NCBI RefSeq assembly: GCF_016908325.1
Contig: NZ_JAFBDR010000003.1
Span: 62,001-126,000, forward strand
Direction: 5' to 3'
Length of the DNA: 64,000 nucleotides
DNA from: Aquibacillus albus
Lineage (GTDB): Bacteria; Bacillota; Bacilli; Bacillales; Amphibacillaceae
The notes below the pieces were generated by a model that worked only from the letters and a program-made list of their open reading frames with translations, was not told where the DNA came from and did no database searches. Below are positions 19,549 to 28,885 of the stretch, piece after piece. Both the position numbers and the translations under genes were made by a program. Position 1 is the first letter of the stretch. Every line of letters starts with the position of its first letter.

Positions 19549-21249
19549 CTACCATTCTCCATTAATACGGTCCTTAACAACTTCTGTAAAGAAATTTTCA
19601 TAAGCTTCTACATCTAGCTTTCTATATTCTGTTACAAAATCTTCCCACTCTTTTTCAAAGTCAGCCGGGTCAGCTAAAGTAATTCGTGGATAATGTCGTC
19701 TTAATAATTCGTCTGTACGTTGCTGGAAGATCTGCACATCAGAACCTTGATCAATATTAGCAGACCATGTTGGATACCACGGGCGGTCATCTGGTCGAGC
19801 AAATAGTTCGGAGAATGTATTAATTCCATAAGCATCTAAATACTCTTTATCAGAATCTGTATAAGCTGCAAGTGCAACCTCAGGCTGTCTTCCAGGTTCA
19901 ACAGCATTTCCATCAGAGAATGATCCGTTAAGACGTGGCCAGTACCACTCAAAATATTTCATACCAACTTCTTCTCTAACTTCTTCCTTGTTTAAAAGCT
20001 CAATTTGTTCATCCGTACGATAATAGCGACCATCATCACCCACTTCAAAATGCTCACCTTCAAAGCCCCACATCACTAACTTCTGGTATTCTTCGGTTAT
20101 TAATTTATCCCAATATTGGATAATACGCTCTGGATTTTCAGCATTTACCGTAATACCTACACCACGGTTAGAGGTGAATGTTGGTGGGTCAAGGTATTGA
20201 TCTTTTTCCACTCCATCAAATACGATTGGTAAAGGTACATACTCACGATCTGGGTTACCAGCCTCTCTTAAAGCAGTACGGGCTTGACCAAACTGCCAAC
20301 CATAATCAAAGAAACCTAAAACACGTCCGGAAGAAAGCTTCGCTAAGTACTCATCATAGTTAGCAATGAAAAGCTCTTGATCCAATAACCCTTTTGCATT
20401 AAGATCATTCAATTCCTTTAAGTACCTCTTCGCATGCTCAGAATCCGCATAGACAGATGCTTCATGGGTATCCATATCTACCATCACGCCACCATCGTTT
20501 GGATAACCTGCTAAATGGTTCGGAATATTAGAGAATGTAAAGAATCTCCAATCATATGTTAATCCTGTAAATGGAATAACATCCATTCCATCGATTTGTG
20601 GATTATCTTCAGCATATTCTTCAATAAGTGCCAAATATTCTTCTAAAGTTTTGACTTCAGGATAACCATTTTCTTTTAGAATTCCACGTTGAATCCAGAA
20701 AGCACCTTGGTTGATGTTTGGATCAGGTACAAACTCATTTATGGTAGGACCGAACGGGATATAATAAATATTCCCATCATCATGTGTAAACATATGAAGG
20801 TAATCGCCATACATTTCTAAAATATTTGGTCCATGCTCTTCAAGAAGGTCATTCAGAGGAATAAACGCTTCCGCATCTAGCAAAATGTCAATGGCTGAGT
20901 CAGGTACAATTACATCTGGGTAGTCTCCACTCGCAACCATAACCCCGATTTTTGTGTTTAAATCACCAACTAAATGCTCAATTTTAAAATTAACTCCTGT
21001 TTCTTCTTCCAATAACTTACCGATTCTTGTTTCATTTGTGTCAATGTCATTTCCTGGACTTCCTGCATTAAAGTAATGAAACGTCACAGGTGTTTTATCC
21101 ATTTCTACTGATTCATCACTTTCTGAATCATTATCACTTGTTGTATCTTCTTGGTCATCGTTTGTAGATGTGTCTTCCGCATTCGAACAGGCAACAAAAA
21201 AGAATAGAAATAGTAACGAGATGAATAAAAGAATACTTCTTCTTAACAT
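19549..21249 (-). CDS. Oligosaccharide-binding lipoprotein, LplA type
   Basis: A 566-residue extracellular binding protein with a lipoprotein signal peptide ending at FVAC (Cys21) and an acidic linker rich in Asp, Glu and Ser. Large size and motifs such as ITVNAENPERIIQYWDKLITEEYQKL place it in the LplA/YtcQ class (family 1). It should bind xylan- or glucuronoxylan-derived oligomers, judged from the GH10 gene in the same unit. An AGAGGGG site precedes the ATG. The promoter region has a cre-like box and two palindromes that may bind the adjacent YesN-type regulator. Confidence 0.94.
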   Translation of the reverse strand: MLRRSILLFISLLFLFFFVACSNAEDTSTNDDQEDTTSDNDSESDESVEMDKTPVTFHYFNAGSPGNDIDTNETRIGKLLEEETGVNFKIEHLVGDLNTKIGVMVASGDYPDVIVPDSAIDILLDAEAFIPLNDLLEEHGPNILEMYGDYLHMFTHDDGNIYYIPFGPTINEFVPDPNINQGAFWIQRGILKENGYPEVKTLEEYLALIEEYAEDNPQIDGMDVIPFTGLTYDWRFFTFSNIPNHLAGYPNDGGVMVDMDTHEASVYADSEHAKRYLKELNDLNAKGLLDQELFIANYDEYLAKLSSGRVLGFFDYGWQFGQARTALREAGNPDREYVPLPIVFDGVEKDQYLDPPTFTSNRGVGITVNAENPERIIQYWDKLITEEYQKLVMWGFEGEHFEVGDDGRYYRTDEQIELLNKEEVREEVGMKYFEWYWPRLNGSFSDGNAVEPGRQPEVALAAYTDSDKEYLDAYGINTFSELFARPDDRPWYPTWSANIDQGSDVQIFQQRTDELLRRHYPRITLADPADFEKEWEDFVTEYRKLDVEAYENFFTEVVKDRINGEW

Positions 21250-21287
21250 GTGACAGCCCCTCTCATTTTTTAAATTTACTTTCTTTA

Positions 21288-21301
21288 TGAAAGCACTTTC
21301 A
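21288..21301 (-). promoter_or_regulatory. Imperfect cre upstream of the LplA-like gene
   Basis: TGAAAGCACTTTCA is a near-palindrome that follows the cre pattern except for CA in place of the central CG. It lies about 40 bp ahead of the start codon. Confidence 0.4.
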
Positions 21302-21333
21302 TTATAGCCCGAATAAGGTTTTTAGGTGACCCA

Positions 21334-21368
21334 CTAAACTATAGTTTAGACTTTAAAAACTATAGTTT
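21334..21368. promoter_or_regulatory. Tandem palindromes AAACTATAGTTT, 21 bp apart
   Basis: The 12-bp palindrome AAACTATAGTTT is found at 21336-21347 (extended to 16 bp, CTAAACTATAGTTTAG) and again at 21357-21368. The spacing is two helical turns. Location 85-120 bp upstream of the transporter operon and next to a YesMN-type pair suggests a regulator site. Confidence 0.6.
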
Positions 21369-21446
21369 CTGAATTTTCTGTTTAAATCAGTTACGATCAC
21401 CCTTACCCAAAGTTGGTCGTGAAGACATGATTTGACCCAAAAAGAA

Positions 21447-21489
21447 AGACTCTCGCAAAAGCATACATTTCATCCTTTTACGACAGTCT
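21447..21489 (-). terminator. Terminator of the second YesMN unit
   Basis: AGACTCTCGCAAAAG pairs with CTTTTACGACAGTCT (two mismatches); the minus-strand flank is T-rich (CTTTCTTTTTG). It lies 53 bp past the sensor kinase stop codon. Confidence 0.75.
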
Positions 21490-21541
21490 TACGGTCTTCT
21501 TCCTATGAAATATACAAATCATATGATAAACAGTACATATG

Positions 21542-23290
21542 TCAGTGGCTTTTTTCAGAAGGCAGCCTAATTTGAACGGTAGTTCCTTTTCCAGGAGTAC
21601 TATCAATAGAAAAGTCAAAGCAATCCTTATAATGAAGTTTTAGTCGATAATACACATTTTTAATACCTACCCTATCTCCCATACTTTCTTCATTAAATAG
21701 ACTTTCGAACAATTGGTCCAATTGATCTTTTGTCATTCCTACACCATTATCGGTGATCGTATAAATCAGCTCGTTTTTATTGATTCGAATGGAAAGATGA
21801 ATAATACCTTTTTCCTTAACAGATTCAATTCCATGAATACTTGCATTTTCTACAAATGGAAGAAACGTCATATTAGGGATTAAGTAATCATAGGCTTCTT
21901 CATCGATGTCAAAGTGGTATTCTAATTTATCATCGAATCGATATTTTTGAATTTCAAGAAAGCATAGGATTAGTTTCATTTCTTCACAAACCGTAACCCT
22001 GTCTTTCTCCCACGTTAAGGAATTTCGAAAGATTTTCGCCATATTTTGGATTATTTTTGCAGTCTCCTTTTCCCCTTTTATTAAACTTCTCATTCGAATC
22101 GTCTCTAAGACATTGAATAAAAAGTGTGGATTAATTTGACTTTGCAAAGCACTAAGCTGCGCTTGTTTTTCTTTTAGTTGCAAATCCTTCTTTTGAAGAT
22201 TTGCTACATAAACCTCATTGATTAATTGTTTAATGGTTTGAGACATTTTGTTAAATTCATTTGTTAACTCACCAATCTCATCTTTATCCCCAGCAAATTC
22301 AATTGTTTCAAAGTTTTGTTTTTTCATTTTTTTCATATATTTAAGAACCTGTAAAATTCTTACATGAAGTGACCGTGAAATTAACATAATAATCAGAGTA
22401 GGAATTAGAATATTTATAATAGCTAGTATAATAATAAACCTTTTTGAGTTGAATAGTTCTTCTAATATTTGACTTTCAGATATGGTTCCAACTATTTTCC
22501 ACCCTTCAAAAAAATTATATGGTAAATATTTCTCTTCCAACAAGATAATATCCTCTGGCATCGGTATGGAATCGTAGTTAACAACCTCTTTTTCCCACGG
22601 TATTTCCATATCATTAGAATATTGAATGTTTCTATCTTTGTTAATTAGATAAACATTGCCTTGAAAAGTAACGTTATTAAAAATTTGCCTTATTGTAGTG
22701 GGATTAATATCAATCCTGATTATTTTTTCTGTAAGATCTTTATCTCGATAATAATCTAATTCTCTTAAAATACTAAACAATTCACTTTCCTGTGTTGGAG
22801 ATAGTTTTGTAACAATGGGATGACTTACACTTTTTAATTTGTTATACCAGTACTCGTTCTTTGTTGATTCAGTAATGGGATGTACTCCTCCAGCGTATAT
22901 AATTGTTGGGTTATCCGAATAAAACGAAATGGATTGTATCGAATAGTATATGGGGCTATAGCGATTAAATTCTCTTAAAGTAGAGTCATAAGCTTCAATA
23001 TAATCAATTATTCTATTGTATTCTTCATCGAAATACTCATATAAATTCGAATCTGAATAGAAGTTACTTGATATCCCTACCCCTTGATCAATAACCGAAA
23101 TAAACTCGTTAGTAATCTGGTTTAATACTAATTCAACATCATGCATCTTTTGCTTTTTTATATTATTGGTAGTCACATGATAAAAAATAATATTTGTCAT
23201 AACAATTGGAATAAACACACAGAAAAAGTATAAAATGAGTAATTTATTTCTTAGCTTAATATTATTGAAATGATATTTAGAAGGTTTCAT
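21542..23290 (-). CDS. YesM-like sensor histidine kinase
   Basis: A 582-residue membrane kinase with transmembrane segments near 17-38 and 283-304 and an extracellular sensing domain between them. HAMP follows, then the His389 phospho-acceptor in QINPHFLFNVLETIR and an HATPase domain (LPFVENASIHG, TDNGVGM, GIKNVYYRL). A GAAGGA site precedes the ATG. It follows its response regulator by 20 bp. Position directly upstream of the LplABC-like operon indicates that the pair senses the oligosaccharide taken up by that importer. Confidence 0.93.
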   Translation of the reverse strand: MKPSKYHFNNIKLRNKLLILYFFCVFIPIVMTNIIFYHVTTNNIKKQKMHDVELVLNQITNEFISVIDQGVGISSNFYSDSNLYEYFDEEYNRIIDYIEAYDSTLREFNRYSPIYYSIQSISFYSDNPTIIYAGGVHPITESTKNEYWYNKLKSVSHPIVTKLSPTQESELFSILRELDYYRDKDLTEKIIRIDINPTTIRQIFNNVTFQGNVYLINKDRNIQYSNDMEIPWEKEVVNYDSIPMPEDIILLEEKYLPYNFFEGWKIVGTISESQILEELFNSKRFIIILAIINILIPTLIIMLISRSLHVRILQVLKYMKKMKKQNFETIEFAGDKDEIGELTNEFNKMSQTIKQLINEVYVANLQKKDLQLKEKQAQLSALQSQINPHFLFNVLETIRMRSLIKGEKETAKIIQNMAKIFRNSLTWEKDRVTVCEEMKLILCFLEIQKYRFDDKLEYHFDIDEEAYDYLIPNMTFLPFVENASIHGIESVKEKGIIHLSIRINKNELIYTITDNGVGMTKDQLDQLFESLFNEESMGDRVGIKNVYYRLKLHYKDCFDFSIDSTPGKGTTVQIRLPSEKSH

Positions 23291-23310
23291 CGTTGCAAAT
23301 TCCTTCTCTT

Positions 23311-24894
23311 TTATTTTTTTAATAATTTGTTTCGGTATTCCGTTGGTGTTGCATTGGTGATTTTTTCAAATTGTGTAATGAAGTAGTCTGTACTGCCAAA
23401 TCCAACTTTCTCAGCAACTTCATAAATTCGGGCATCCGTTTGACGTAAAAGTTTTTTAGATTCTGTAATTCTTAGTTTCAATAAATATTCCTTGAAATAA
23501 ATCCCAAATGTTTTTTTAAAAAGTTGCCCCATGTAAACAGGATTCATATAAAATTCATTTGCAATACTCTTTAAACTAATATTCTTGTGAAAGTTTTTAT
23601 CTACGTAATCTTTAATTTTATAGATATCACCTTTAATATTTTCTTTTCTTAAATCTTGAATAATAGTAGCTCCTTCAAGTATAAAGATAGAAAATAAGTT
23701 TTTTAATTCTTCTTTCGTTAGATTATATCTTTCCCATTTAATCATGACAGGAAGTGATGGAATTTGACCCTCGTTCCCACCCATTTTGTTAATGGTTTGA
23801 ATTACATTGTGAACAAAACGATTAATCGTCGTATATATAACAGCCGGTTTGAATTTATTCGTTTCAAATTCATAGAAGATGTCACTAATTAATTGTTTGA
23901 TTTTAGGTATATTTTTTTCTTCAATATGTTCCATTAATGAGAGATAAATTGACTTATCAAGTTCGTTGTATGTAACTGGAATATTTTCTACTTCACTATA
24001 TAGAATCGTTTCCTGCTTGGCTCTAATATATTTATAACCACGTACACTATTTGCAGTTTCATAAGACTGCTTAAGCGACAATACTTCCAAGACTTTCGCA
24101 CCAACACAAATGGTTATTTGTCTGTCTGTTTTTTGTTTTAATTTCCTTTTTAACTCATCAACAAAAACCTCTATATCTCCATTAAACGAATCTAAATAAT
24201 TAGATGTAATAAGTAATCCTATGGCATGGTCTTGTTGTTCATATATATGAATTGGTTGACTTGTTTTAGTCAAGCTTAAAAGTGTATCGTTAATTATTTT
24301 CTTAAAAAAGTGACTATTTTCTTTCGAAGTACTTGTATTCTCCATCGTATAGATATTATTCATTTCCAAAATGACATAATAAAAATAATCATTAGTGTCT
24401 ATTTTTAATTTTTGCGATAACTCCCTTGCTTCACTTTCTTTCATACTCCCATCCAGTAATTGAACCATCAATTGTTCAAATACCATTTTCTCTTTTCTAG
24501 AATTTTCTATATGATCAGCTTCTAACTTTTTCCGTAATTTTTCCATAATGACTTCCAGTTCCGTGTTATCAATTGGTTTTAATATAAAGTCGAAGACACC
24601 GTATCTAACTGCTTGCTGTGCGTAAGAAAAGTCATTATAACCACTAATAATAATAAATATTATATCTTTATCTAAGTTTTGCTTGACACTTTTTATAAGC
24701 TGTAATCCATCAATTGCCGGCATTTTTATATCAGTAATTACCACATCAGGCTTGATTTCCATGATAAGAGAAAAGGCATCCTCCCCATTGTTTGCCTCCC
24801 CGCAAATTTCAAAACCTATTTCTTCCCAATCAATTAAACCCCTTAATCCTTTACAGACGAATACTTCGTCATCTACCAATAAAACTTTATTCAT
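23311..24894 (-). CDS. YesN-like response regulator, AraC-type
   Basis: A 527-residue regulator with an N-terminal receiver domain (Asp55 in VVITDIKMPA), a long central domain (about 130-410, usual for YesN) and a C-terminal AraC double helix-turn-helix (about 425-525, ISLKSIANEFYMNPVYMGQLFKK). It is the first gene of the regulator-kinase pair. An AGGGGTGA site precedes the ATG. The likely target is the transporter operon downstream; the tandem AAACTATAGTTT palindromes are candidate sites. Confidence 0.93.
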   Translation of the reverse strand: MNKVLLVDDEVFVCKGLRGLIDWEEIGFEICGEANNGEDAFSLIMEIKPDVVITDIKMPAIDGLQLIKSVKQNLDKDIIFIIISGYNDFSYAQQAVRYGVFDFILKPIDNTELEVIMEKLRKKLEADHIENSRKEKMVFEQLMVQLLDGSMKESEARELSQKLKIDTNDYFYYVILEMNNIYTMENTSTSKENSHFFKKIINDTLLSLTKTSQPIHIYEQQDHAIGLLITSNYLDSFNGDIEVFVDELKRKLKQKTDRQITICVGAKVLEVLSLKQSYETANSVRGYKYIRAKQETILYSEVENIPVTYNELDKSIYLSLMEHIEEKNIPKIKQLISDIFYEFETNKFKPAVIYTTINRFVHNVIQTINKMGGNEGQIPSLPVMIKWERYNLTKEELKNLFSIFILEGATIIQDLRKENIKGDIYKIKDYVDKNFHKNISLKSIANEFYMNPVYMGQLFKKTFGIYFKEYLLKLRITESKKLLRQTDARIYEVAEKVGFGSTDYFITQFEKITNATPTEYRNKLLKK

Positions 24895-24999
24895 CCTATC
24901 ACCCCTGTTAACAGAAGTAATTACTTTAGATAGCTTAAGAAAAGCTATAATTATTATTATACCAAATAAGTAACCGCTTACATATACTTTTTTTGAAAA

Positions 25000-25032
25000 A
25001 TAAGGGTGCTCACGAAAGCTGAGTTCCCTTAT
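25000..25032 (-). terminator. Hairpin terminator after the YesL gene
   Basis: ATAAGGG...CCCTTAT with an inner GCTCA...CTGAG pairing, followed by TTATTTTTC on the minus strand. It divides the YesL/lipoprotein unit from the response regulator gene. The 320-bp gap 24895-25214 also has a cre-like sequence. Confidence 0.65.
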
Positions 25033-25131
25033 CTAGGTACTTTTTCTTTATGCATACCTCCTCTTCATTTTGTTATTTTTAATAAAATGATGAAAATACA
25101 TGATTGTTATAATTTCCCACTATCCCATTAT

Positions 25132-25146
25132 ATAAAACGCTTTCAT
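25132..25146 (-). promoter_or_regulatory. cre-like box between YesL and response regulator genes
   Basis: ATGAAAGCGTTTTAT on the minus strand has one mismatch to cre (A instead of C at position 14). The terminator-like hairpin lies between it and the regulator gene, so its target is uncertain. Confidence 0.4.
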
Positions 25147-25214
25147 TTATTTAAACCCTATTTTCTATAGAACTTTCCCTAAAAAATATAGTGATTTATC
25201 CATAGCATAGTAAT

Positions 25215-25847
25215 TCAAGAGGCCAGTTTTTCTTTTTTTCTTTCAGTTCTTTGAAAAGACATATGTGCACACCACGTAACTAGCAGCCCTAGCATACTTG
25301 CACTAAAGAAAGGAATTAAACCTGGAATAAGATAGAAAAGATAAAGCGCTAATCCTAAACTAATAAAAAGTGTCAGCAATGCTAACGGATTAACGATTCC
25401 AACAATTAGGGCTGTCTTAAAATATTGAGATAGTTTTAAGTCATAATGCACATAAACGGGAAAAATAAATAAAAAAGTAACGGCAAAAATAAAACAACCA
25501 ATGTACCATCCCAACGCTAATATCGAATGCATAATCCCATCAATAGACCCCAAATAGTGATAATTAAAATATAAAATGTACCCTACTATTAGAAAAGCAC
25601 TCCCTAATAAATTTATCCTCAAAAAATCCTTCTTTAACATTTGAATAAAGGTTAAAAAAATAGGTACATCTGTTTCTTTCATTAACCACTTCCTTATAAC
25701 TGCAAACATTGCTACCGTTGCTGGTAAAAAACCAAACACAATTAAACCAAGAAACGTAAACATAAGCCAAAGTAAATTCACATAAGCTAATTTCCAAACC
25801 CAATCACATGTACGATAAAATTTACTCCCCATCCAACCTGGTTGCAT
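25215..25847 (-). CDS. YesL-family (DUF624) membrane protein
   Basis: About 210 residues with four to five hydrophobic segments (for example LLWLMFTFLGLIVFGFLPAT). YesL/DUF624 proteins are found beside sugar ABC importers in Bacillus, with no proven function. Alignment with the second copy (47963-48622) supports the start MQPGW at 25847; GTG/ATG codons 6-9 bases earlier overlap the AAAGGG site. It follows a small lipoprotein gene and precedes the regulator-kinase pair. Confidence 0.85.
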   Translation of the reverse strand: MQPGWMGSKFYRTCDWVWKLAYVNLLWLMFTFLGLIVFGFLPATVAMFAVIRKWLMKETDVPIFLTFIQMLKKDFLRINLLGSAFLIVGYILYFNYHYLGSIDGIMHSILALGWYIGCFIFAVTFLFIFPVYVHYDLKLSQYFKTALIVGIVNPLALLTLFISLGLALYLFYLIPGLIPFFSASMLGLLVTWCAHMSFQRTERKKEKLAS

Positions 25848-25885
25848 TCTCATCACCCTTTCAAAGATATTTTCTAAATTATCTG

Positions 25886-26437
25886 TTACTTTAATTGCTC
25901 TAACAATTGGATTCCACGTTCTTTATAAGTACTGTGGCTTGTAACTACAGCAATTAACGATGATGGGATTTCAATTCCCAAATCCTGCAGAAGCCTGGAA
26001 TCATTTTTAAGTGGTATCGCATACAAATGTGATTCACCAGACTCTTCATCCGTCATTATATATTCTTTGTATAATTCTGATGGTAATTTTTCTTTCAATC
26101 TATCTAAAGGATGTAAACCGTATGGATCTAGTAATATATGCTTAAGTGATTCATCTACAATAAAGACATCAACTTCCTTTGTTAATATTTCTATCGTTAA
26201 TTTTTCATGAGATATTGGGAAAAGGTCAACTCGTACATCAAAATCATCCTCTAATTCTTCTTCTTCTTGAGCTAACTTTTCCAAAATATATGGATCAAAA
26301 TCGGAATCAAACCTTAGTGGAATATCAGATAAAATAATCACTCGAAATGGTCCTTTTTTATCTATTTCTTGTAAACCACACGCTGATAATAAAATTATTA
26401 CAATAAATGCTAAGAAAAATAAATGTGCTTTTTTCAT
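25886..26437 (-). CDS. Small lipoprotein of unknown function
   Basis: A 183-residue protein with a lipoprotein signal peptide (basic start MKKAH, hydrophobic core, lipobox LSAC). The mature part is acidic, with EEEELEDDFDVRVD in the middle, and the later segment (VDVFIVDESLKHILLDPYGLHPLD) reads like the hinge region of a solute-binding protein. It is far shorter than a binding protein (usually 400-550), so it may be a reduced or accessory sugar sensor. It is followed by YesL and then the YesMN pair. Not recognised as a named family. Confidence 0.75.
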   Translation of the reverse strand: MKKAHLFFLAFIVIILLSACGLQEIDKKGPFRVIILSDIPLRFDSDFDPYILEKLAQEEEELEDDFDVRVDLFPISHEKLTIEILTKEVDVFIVDESLKHILLDPYGLHPLDRLKEKLPSELYKEYIMTDEESGESHLYAIPLKNDSRLLQDLGIEIPSSLIAVVTSHSTYKERGIQLLEQLK

Positions 26438-26484
26438 TATTTATTCGAACCCTCTTTTATTTGCAATAATTAAGTTCCCCTTAA

Positions 26485-26499
26485 ATGAAAGCGTTATAA
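26485..26499. promoter_or_regulatory. cre-like box upstream of the small lipoprotein gene
   Basis: ATGAAAGCGTTATAA has one mismatch to the cre consensus (position 14). It lies about 50 bp ahead of the lipoprotein start codon. Confidence 0.45.
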
Positions 26500-26624
26500 C
26501 TAAATAATACATTAAATTACTAAATTAAAGAACTGAAAAAACTAAATAATTTAAGTTTTATAGATTTTAGATTTTGGTGATGGTAATACAAAGACTCAGC
26601 CACTATTCTTCGCCTCAATCAAAA

Positions 26625-26650
26625 AAAACAGAGGTGCTACCCTCTGTTTT
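26625..26650 (-). terminator. Terminator of the ThuA/oxidoreductase operon
   Basis: AAAACAGAGG...CCTCTGTTTT forms a 10-bp stem, with an A-run and a T-run on either side, so it could work both ways. It lies 11 bp past the oxidoreductase stop codon. Confidence 0.85.
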
Positions 26651-26660
26651 TTCCAAACTT

Positions 26661-27833
26661 CTAAAAATCTGAAACTTTTACCCAACGTTTTGACTTGGAT
26701 GATTCCTCAATAGCTGTTAACACTTGCTGATTTTTTACACCGTCTTCAAAATTTGGAGCTGGTTGTTGATTATCAGCAATACCATTGAAGAATTCGTAAA
26801 TGAGATGGATAAACGTATGCTCATAACCAATAATATGACCAGGAGGCCAGTATGCACCAGCATATGGATGTACCTCTTCTGTACAATTGATTAAACGGAA
26901 ACCTTGTAAACCAGGTTCATCATCAGCAATATACACCTCGAGGTTATTCATATTTTCCATATCCCAACGAATGGAACCTTTTTCTCCATTGATTTCAAAC
27001 TTATTTTTATTCCGGTTTCCTCCTGCAAAGCGAGTGGCCTCAAATGTACCAAGTGTTCCGCTTTCAAAACGAGCAATAAAAGTAACCGCATCATCAACCG
27101 TGACCTCTCCGAGTGTGCTTTTATCCGATTTCGCACTTAAGCCACCAGCCATCTCTCCGATTGGCCGCTCTTTAATGAACGTTTCCATCGTACCTACAAC
27201 TTCGTCAAATTCTCCGACTAAAAATCGTGCTAAGTCAATACTATGCGCACCAATATCACCGAGTGAACCGGAGCCAGAAACCTCTTTTTTGAGTCTCCAC
27301 ACTAACGGAAATTCTGGATCCATGATAAAATCCTGTAAATAATTGGCACGGAAATGATAGATTTTGCCGATTCTGCCATCTTCTATTAATTTTTTTGCTA
27401 CTTGTACAGCTGGGGCAAAACGATAATTGTGACAAATCATATGCTTAACCTTGTTCTTCTTAACTGCTTCATACATTTGTCTTGCTTCGTCTAAAGTTAA
27501 AGCAAGGGGCTTTTCTGTAATGATATGCTTCCCCGCTTCTGCAGCAGCAATCGCTATTTCTGCATGTGTATGATTCGGAGTTACAATGTCAACCACATCG
27601 ATATCATCTCGTTCAATCACTTTTCGCCAATCCAGTTCATACGACTCCCAGCCCATTTTTTCAGCAGCCTCTGACACCGCTGACTCGTTGCGGCCAGAAA
27701 CAACCTTCAACACAGGTTTTAATTTCGGATCAAAATAAAATGGTAAATCACGATAAGCGTGGCTGTGTGCTTTCCCCATAAATTGGTAGCCGATCATACC
27801 AATTCTAATTTCTTTTTTACTTACGCCCACCAC
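26661..27833 (-). CDS. Gfo/Idh/MocA family oxidoreductase
   Basis: A 390-residue protein with GYQFMGKAHSHAY in the nucleotide-binding site, HIITEKPLA as the EKP motif and SLGDIGAHSIDLARF holding the probable catalytic His. The start is GTG, 12 bp inside the end of the preceding isomerase gene, so translation is coupled. It is last in the order ThuA-like, oxidoreductase, isomerase/epimerase, oxidoreductase. This set resembles systems that oxidise a glycoside at C3. Actual substrate unknown. Confidence 0.87.
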   Translation of the reverse strand: MVGVSKKEIRIGMIGYQFMGKAHSHAYRDLPFYFDPKLKPVLKVVSGRNESAVSEAAEKMGWESYELDWRKVIERDDIDVVDIVTPNHTHAEIAIAAAEAGKHIITEKPLALTLDEARQMYEAVKKNKVKHMICHNYRFAPAVQVAKKLIEDGRIGKIYHFRANYLQDFIMDPEFPLVWRLKKEVSGSGSLGDIGAHSIDLARFLVGEFDEVVGTMETFIKERPIGEMAGGLSAKSDKSTLGEVTVDDAVTFIARFESGTLGTFEATRFAGGNRNKNKFEINGEKGSIRWDMENMNNLEVYIADDEPGLQGFRLINCTEEVHPYAGAYWPPGHIIGYEHTFIHLIYEFFNGIADNQQPAPNFEDGVKNQQVLTAIEESSKSKRWVKVSDF

Positions 27834-28789
27834 ATTTCACCTACTTTTTCTTTAATAAGCGCATTCTTTAACAAAGCTACTGCCTTTTGGAACCCTTCAT
27901 CAACAGACATTAAGCTATCTTCATGTTCGATACTTACTGCACCTTGGTATCCTACTAATTGTAAGGCACTAACAATACCCTTCCATGTTTCTTCTCCATG
28001 TCCATATCCAATTGTTCTAAAGATCCAAGAACGGTTAAGTTCATCACTGTATGGCTTCGTATCTAATACGCCGTTTCCCGCCACATTTTGTTGGTCAATT
28101 GCCGTATCCTTGGCATGAAAATGGTATAATGCATCGTGTTTTGCTAATTCTTTAATACTAGCAACTGGGTCCATATTCTGCCAAAACAAGTGACTTGGAT
28201 CAAAATTAACCCCGATTGCATCTCCACAATCTTGACGTAAACGGAGGGCTGTTTCATTGTTATACACAACAAAACCAGGGTGCGGTTCAATCGCAACTCG
28301 GACGCCATGTTGTTTTAAAAATTCATTTTGTTCCTTCCAATATGGGATTACTTTTTCTTTCCACTGCCAATCCACAACTTCTGCGTGGTCTTCAGGCCAT
28401 GCACACGTTACCCAAACTGGAAAACGAGAATTCTCGGATTCTCCTGGACATCCAGAAAAAGTTACAACCGTATCCACCCCAAGTCTTTCTGCCAATAAGA
28501 CTGTATTTTTAAAGTCTTCATGATGCTTCTCGGCAATTTCTTGGTTCGGGTGAAGCGGGTTGCCATGACAGCTTAATGCACTAATTTCTAAATTTCGTTT
28601 ATCAATCGCCTGCTTAAATGCTTCTAATTTCTCTTCGTCATGAAGTAATTCAACTGGGTTGCAATGGCTGTTTCCTGGATATCCACCGGTACCTATTTCA
28701 ACAGCTTCCAACCCGGCACCAGCAATTTTGTCCAACGCATCTTCCAATGATTGATCACCAAATAACACAGCAAAAACACCTAATTTCAT
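27821..28789 (-). CDS. Sugar phosphate isomerase/epimerase (xylose isomerase-like TIM barrel)
   Basis: A 322-residue AP_endonuc_2-type barrel. Metal-binding features include ALSCHGNPLHP, GVRVAIEPHPGFVVYN, GVNFDPSHLFWQ and the C-terminal VSIEHEDSLM. Relatives isomerise or epimerise ketoses, inosose or 3-keto sugars. A GGAGTGG site precedes the ATG. It overlaps the next gene by 13 bp and lies between two oxidoreductase genes, so a redox-linked keto-sugar step is the best guess. Confidence 0.87.
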   Translation of the reverse strand: MKLGVFAVLFGDQSLEDALDKIAGAGLEAVEIGTGGYPGNSHCNPVELLHDEEKLEAFKQAIDKRNLEISALSCHGNPLHPNQEIAEKHHEDFKNTVLLAERLGVDTVVTFSGCPGESENSRFPVWVTCAWPEDHAEVVDWQWKEKVIPYWKEQNEFLKQHGVRVAIEPHPGFVVYNNETALRLRQDCGDAIGVNFDPSHLFWQNMDPVASIKELAKHDALYHFHAKDTAIDQQNVAGNGVLDTKPYSDELNRSWIFRTIGYGHGEETWKGIVSALQLVGYQGAVSIEHEDSLMSVDEGFQKAVALLKNALIKEKVGEMWWA

Positions 28790-28819
28790 AACTTTCCACT
28801 CCTTTTATATTATCTTTTA

Positions 28820-28885
28820 AGAGCGTGTTCAAAGTCGATGTTCAGAAGCAAGAAGGTTTGGATTCCTATTTTTGAACAACCTCTT
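28820..28885. repeat. GTGTTCAAA...TTTGAACAACCTC repeat, copy 1
   Basis: The ends GAGCGTGTTCAAA and TTTTTGAACAACCTC match those of the copies at 42381-42450, 45952-46087 and 46698-46803. The right end lies inside the 3' end of the oxidoreductase gene 28866-29999 and encodes its last residues (KEVVQK and stop). Confidence 0.65.
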
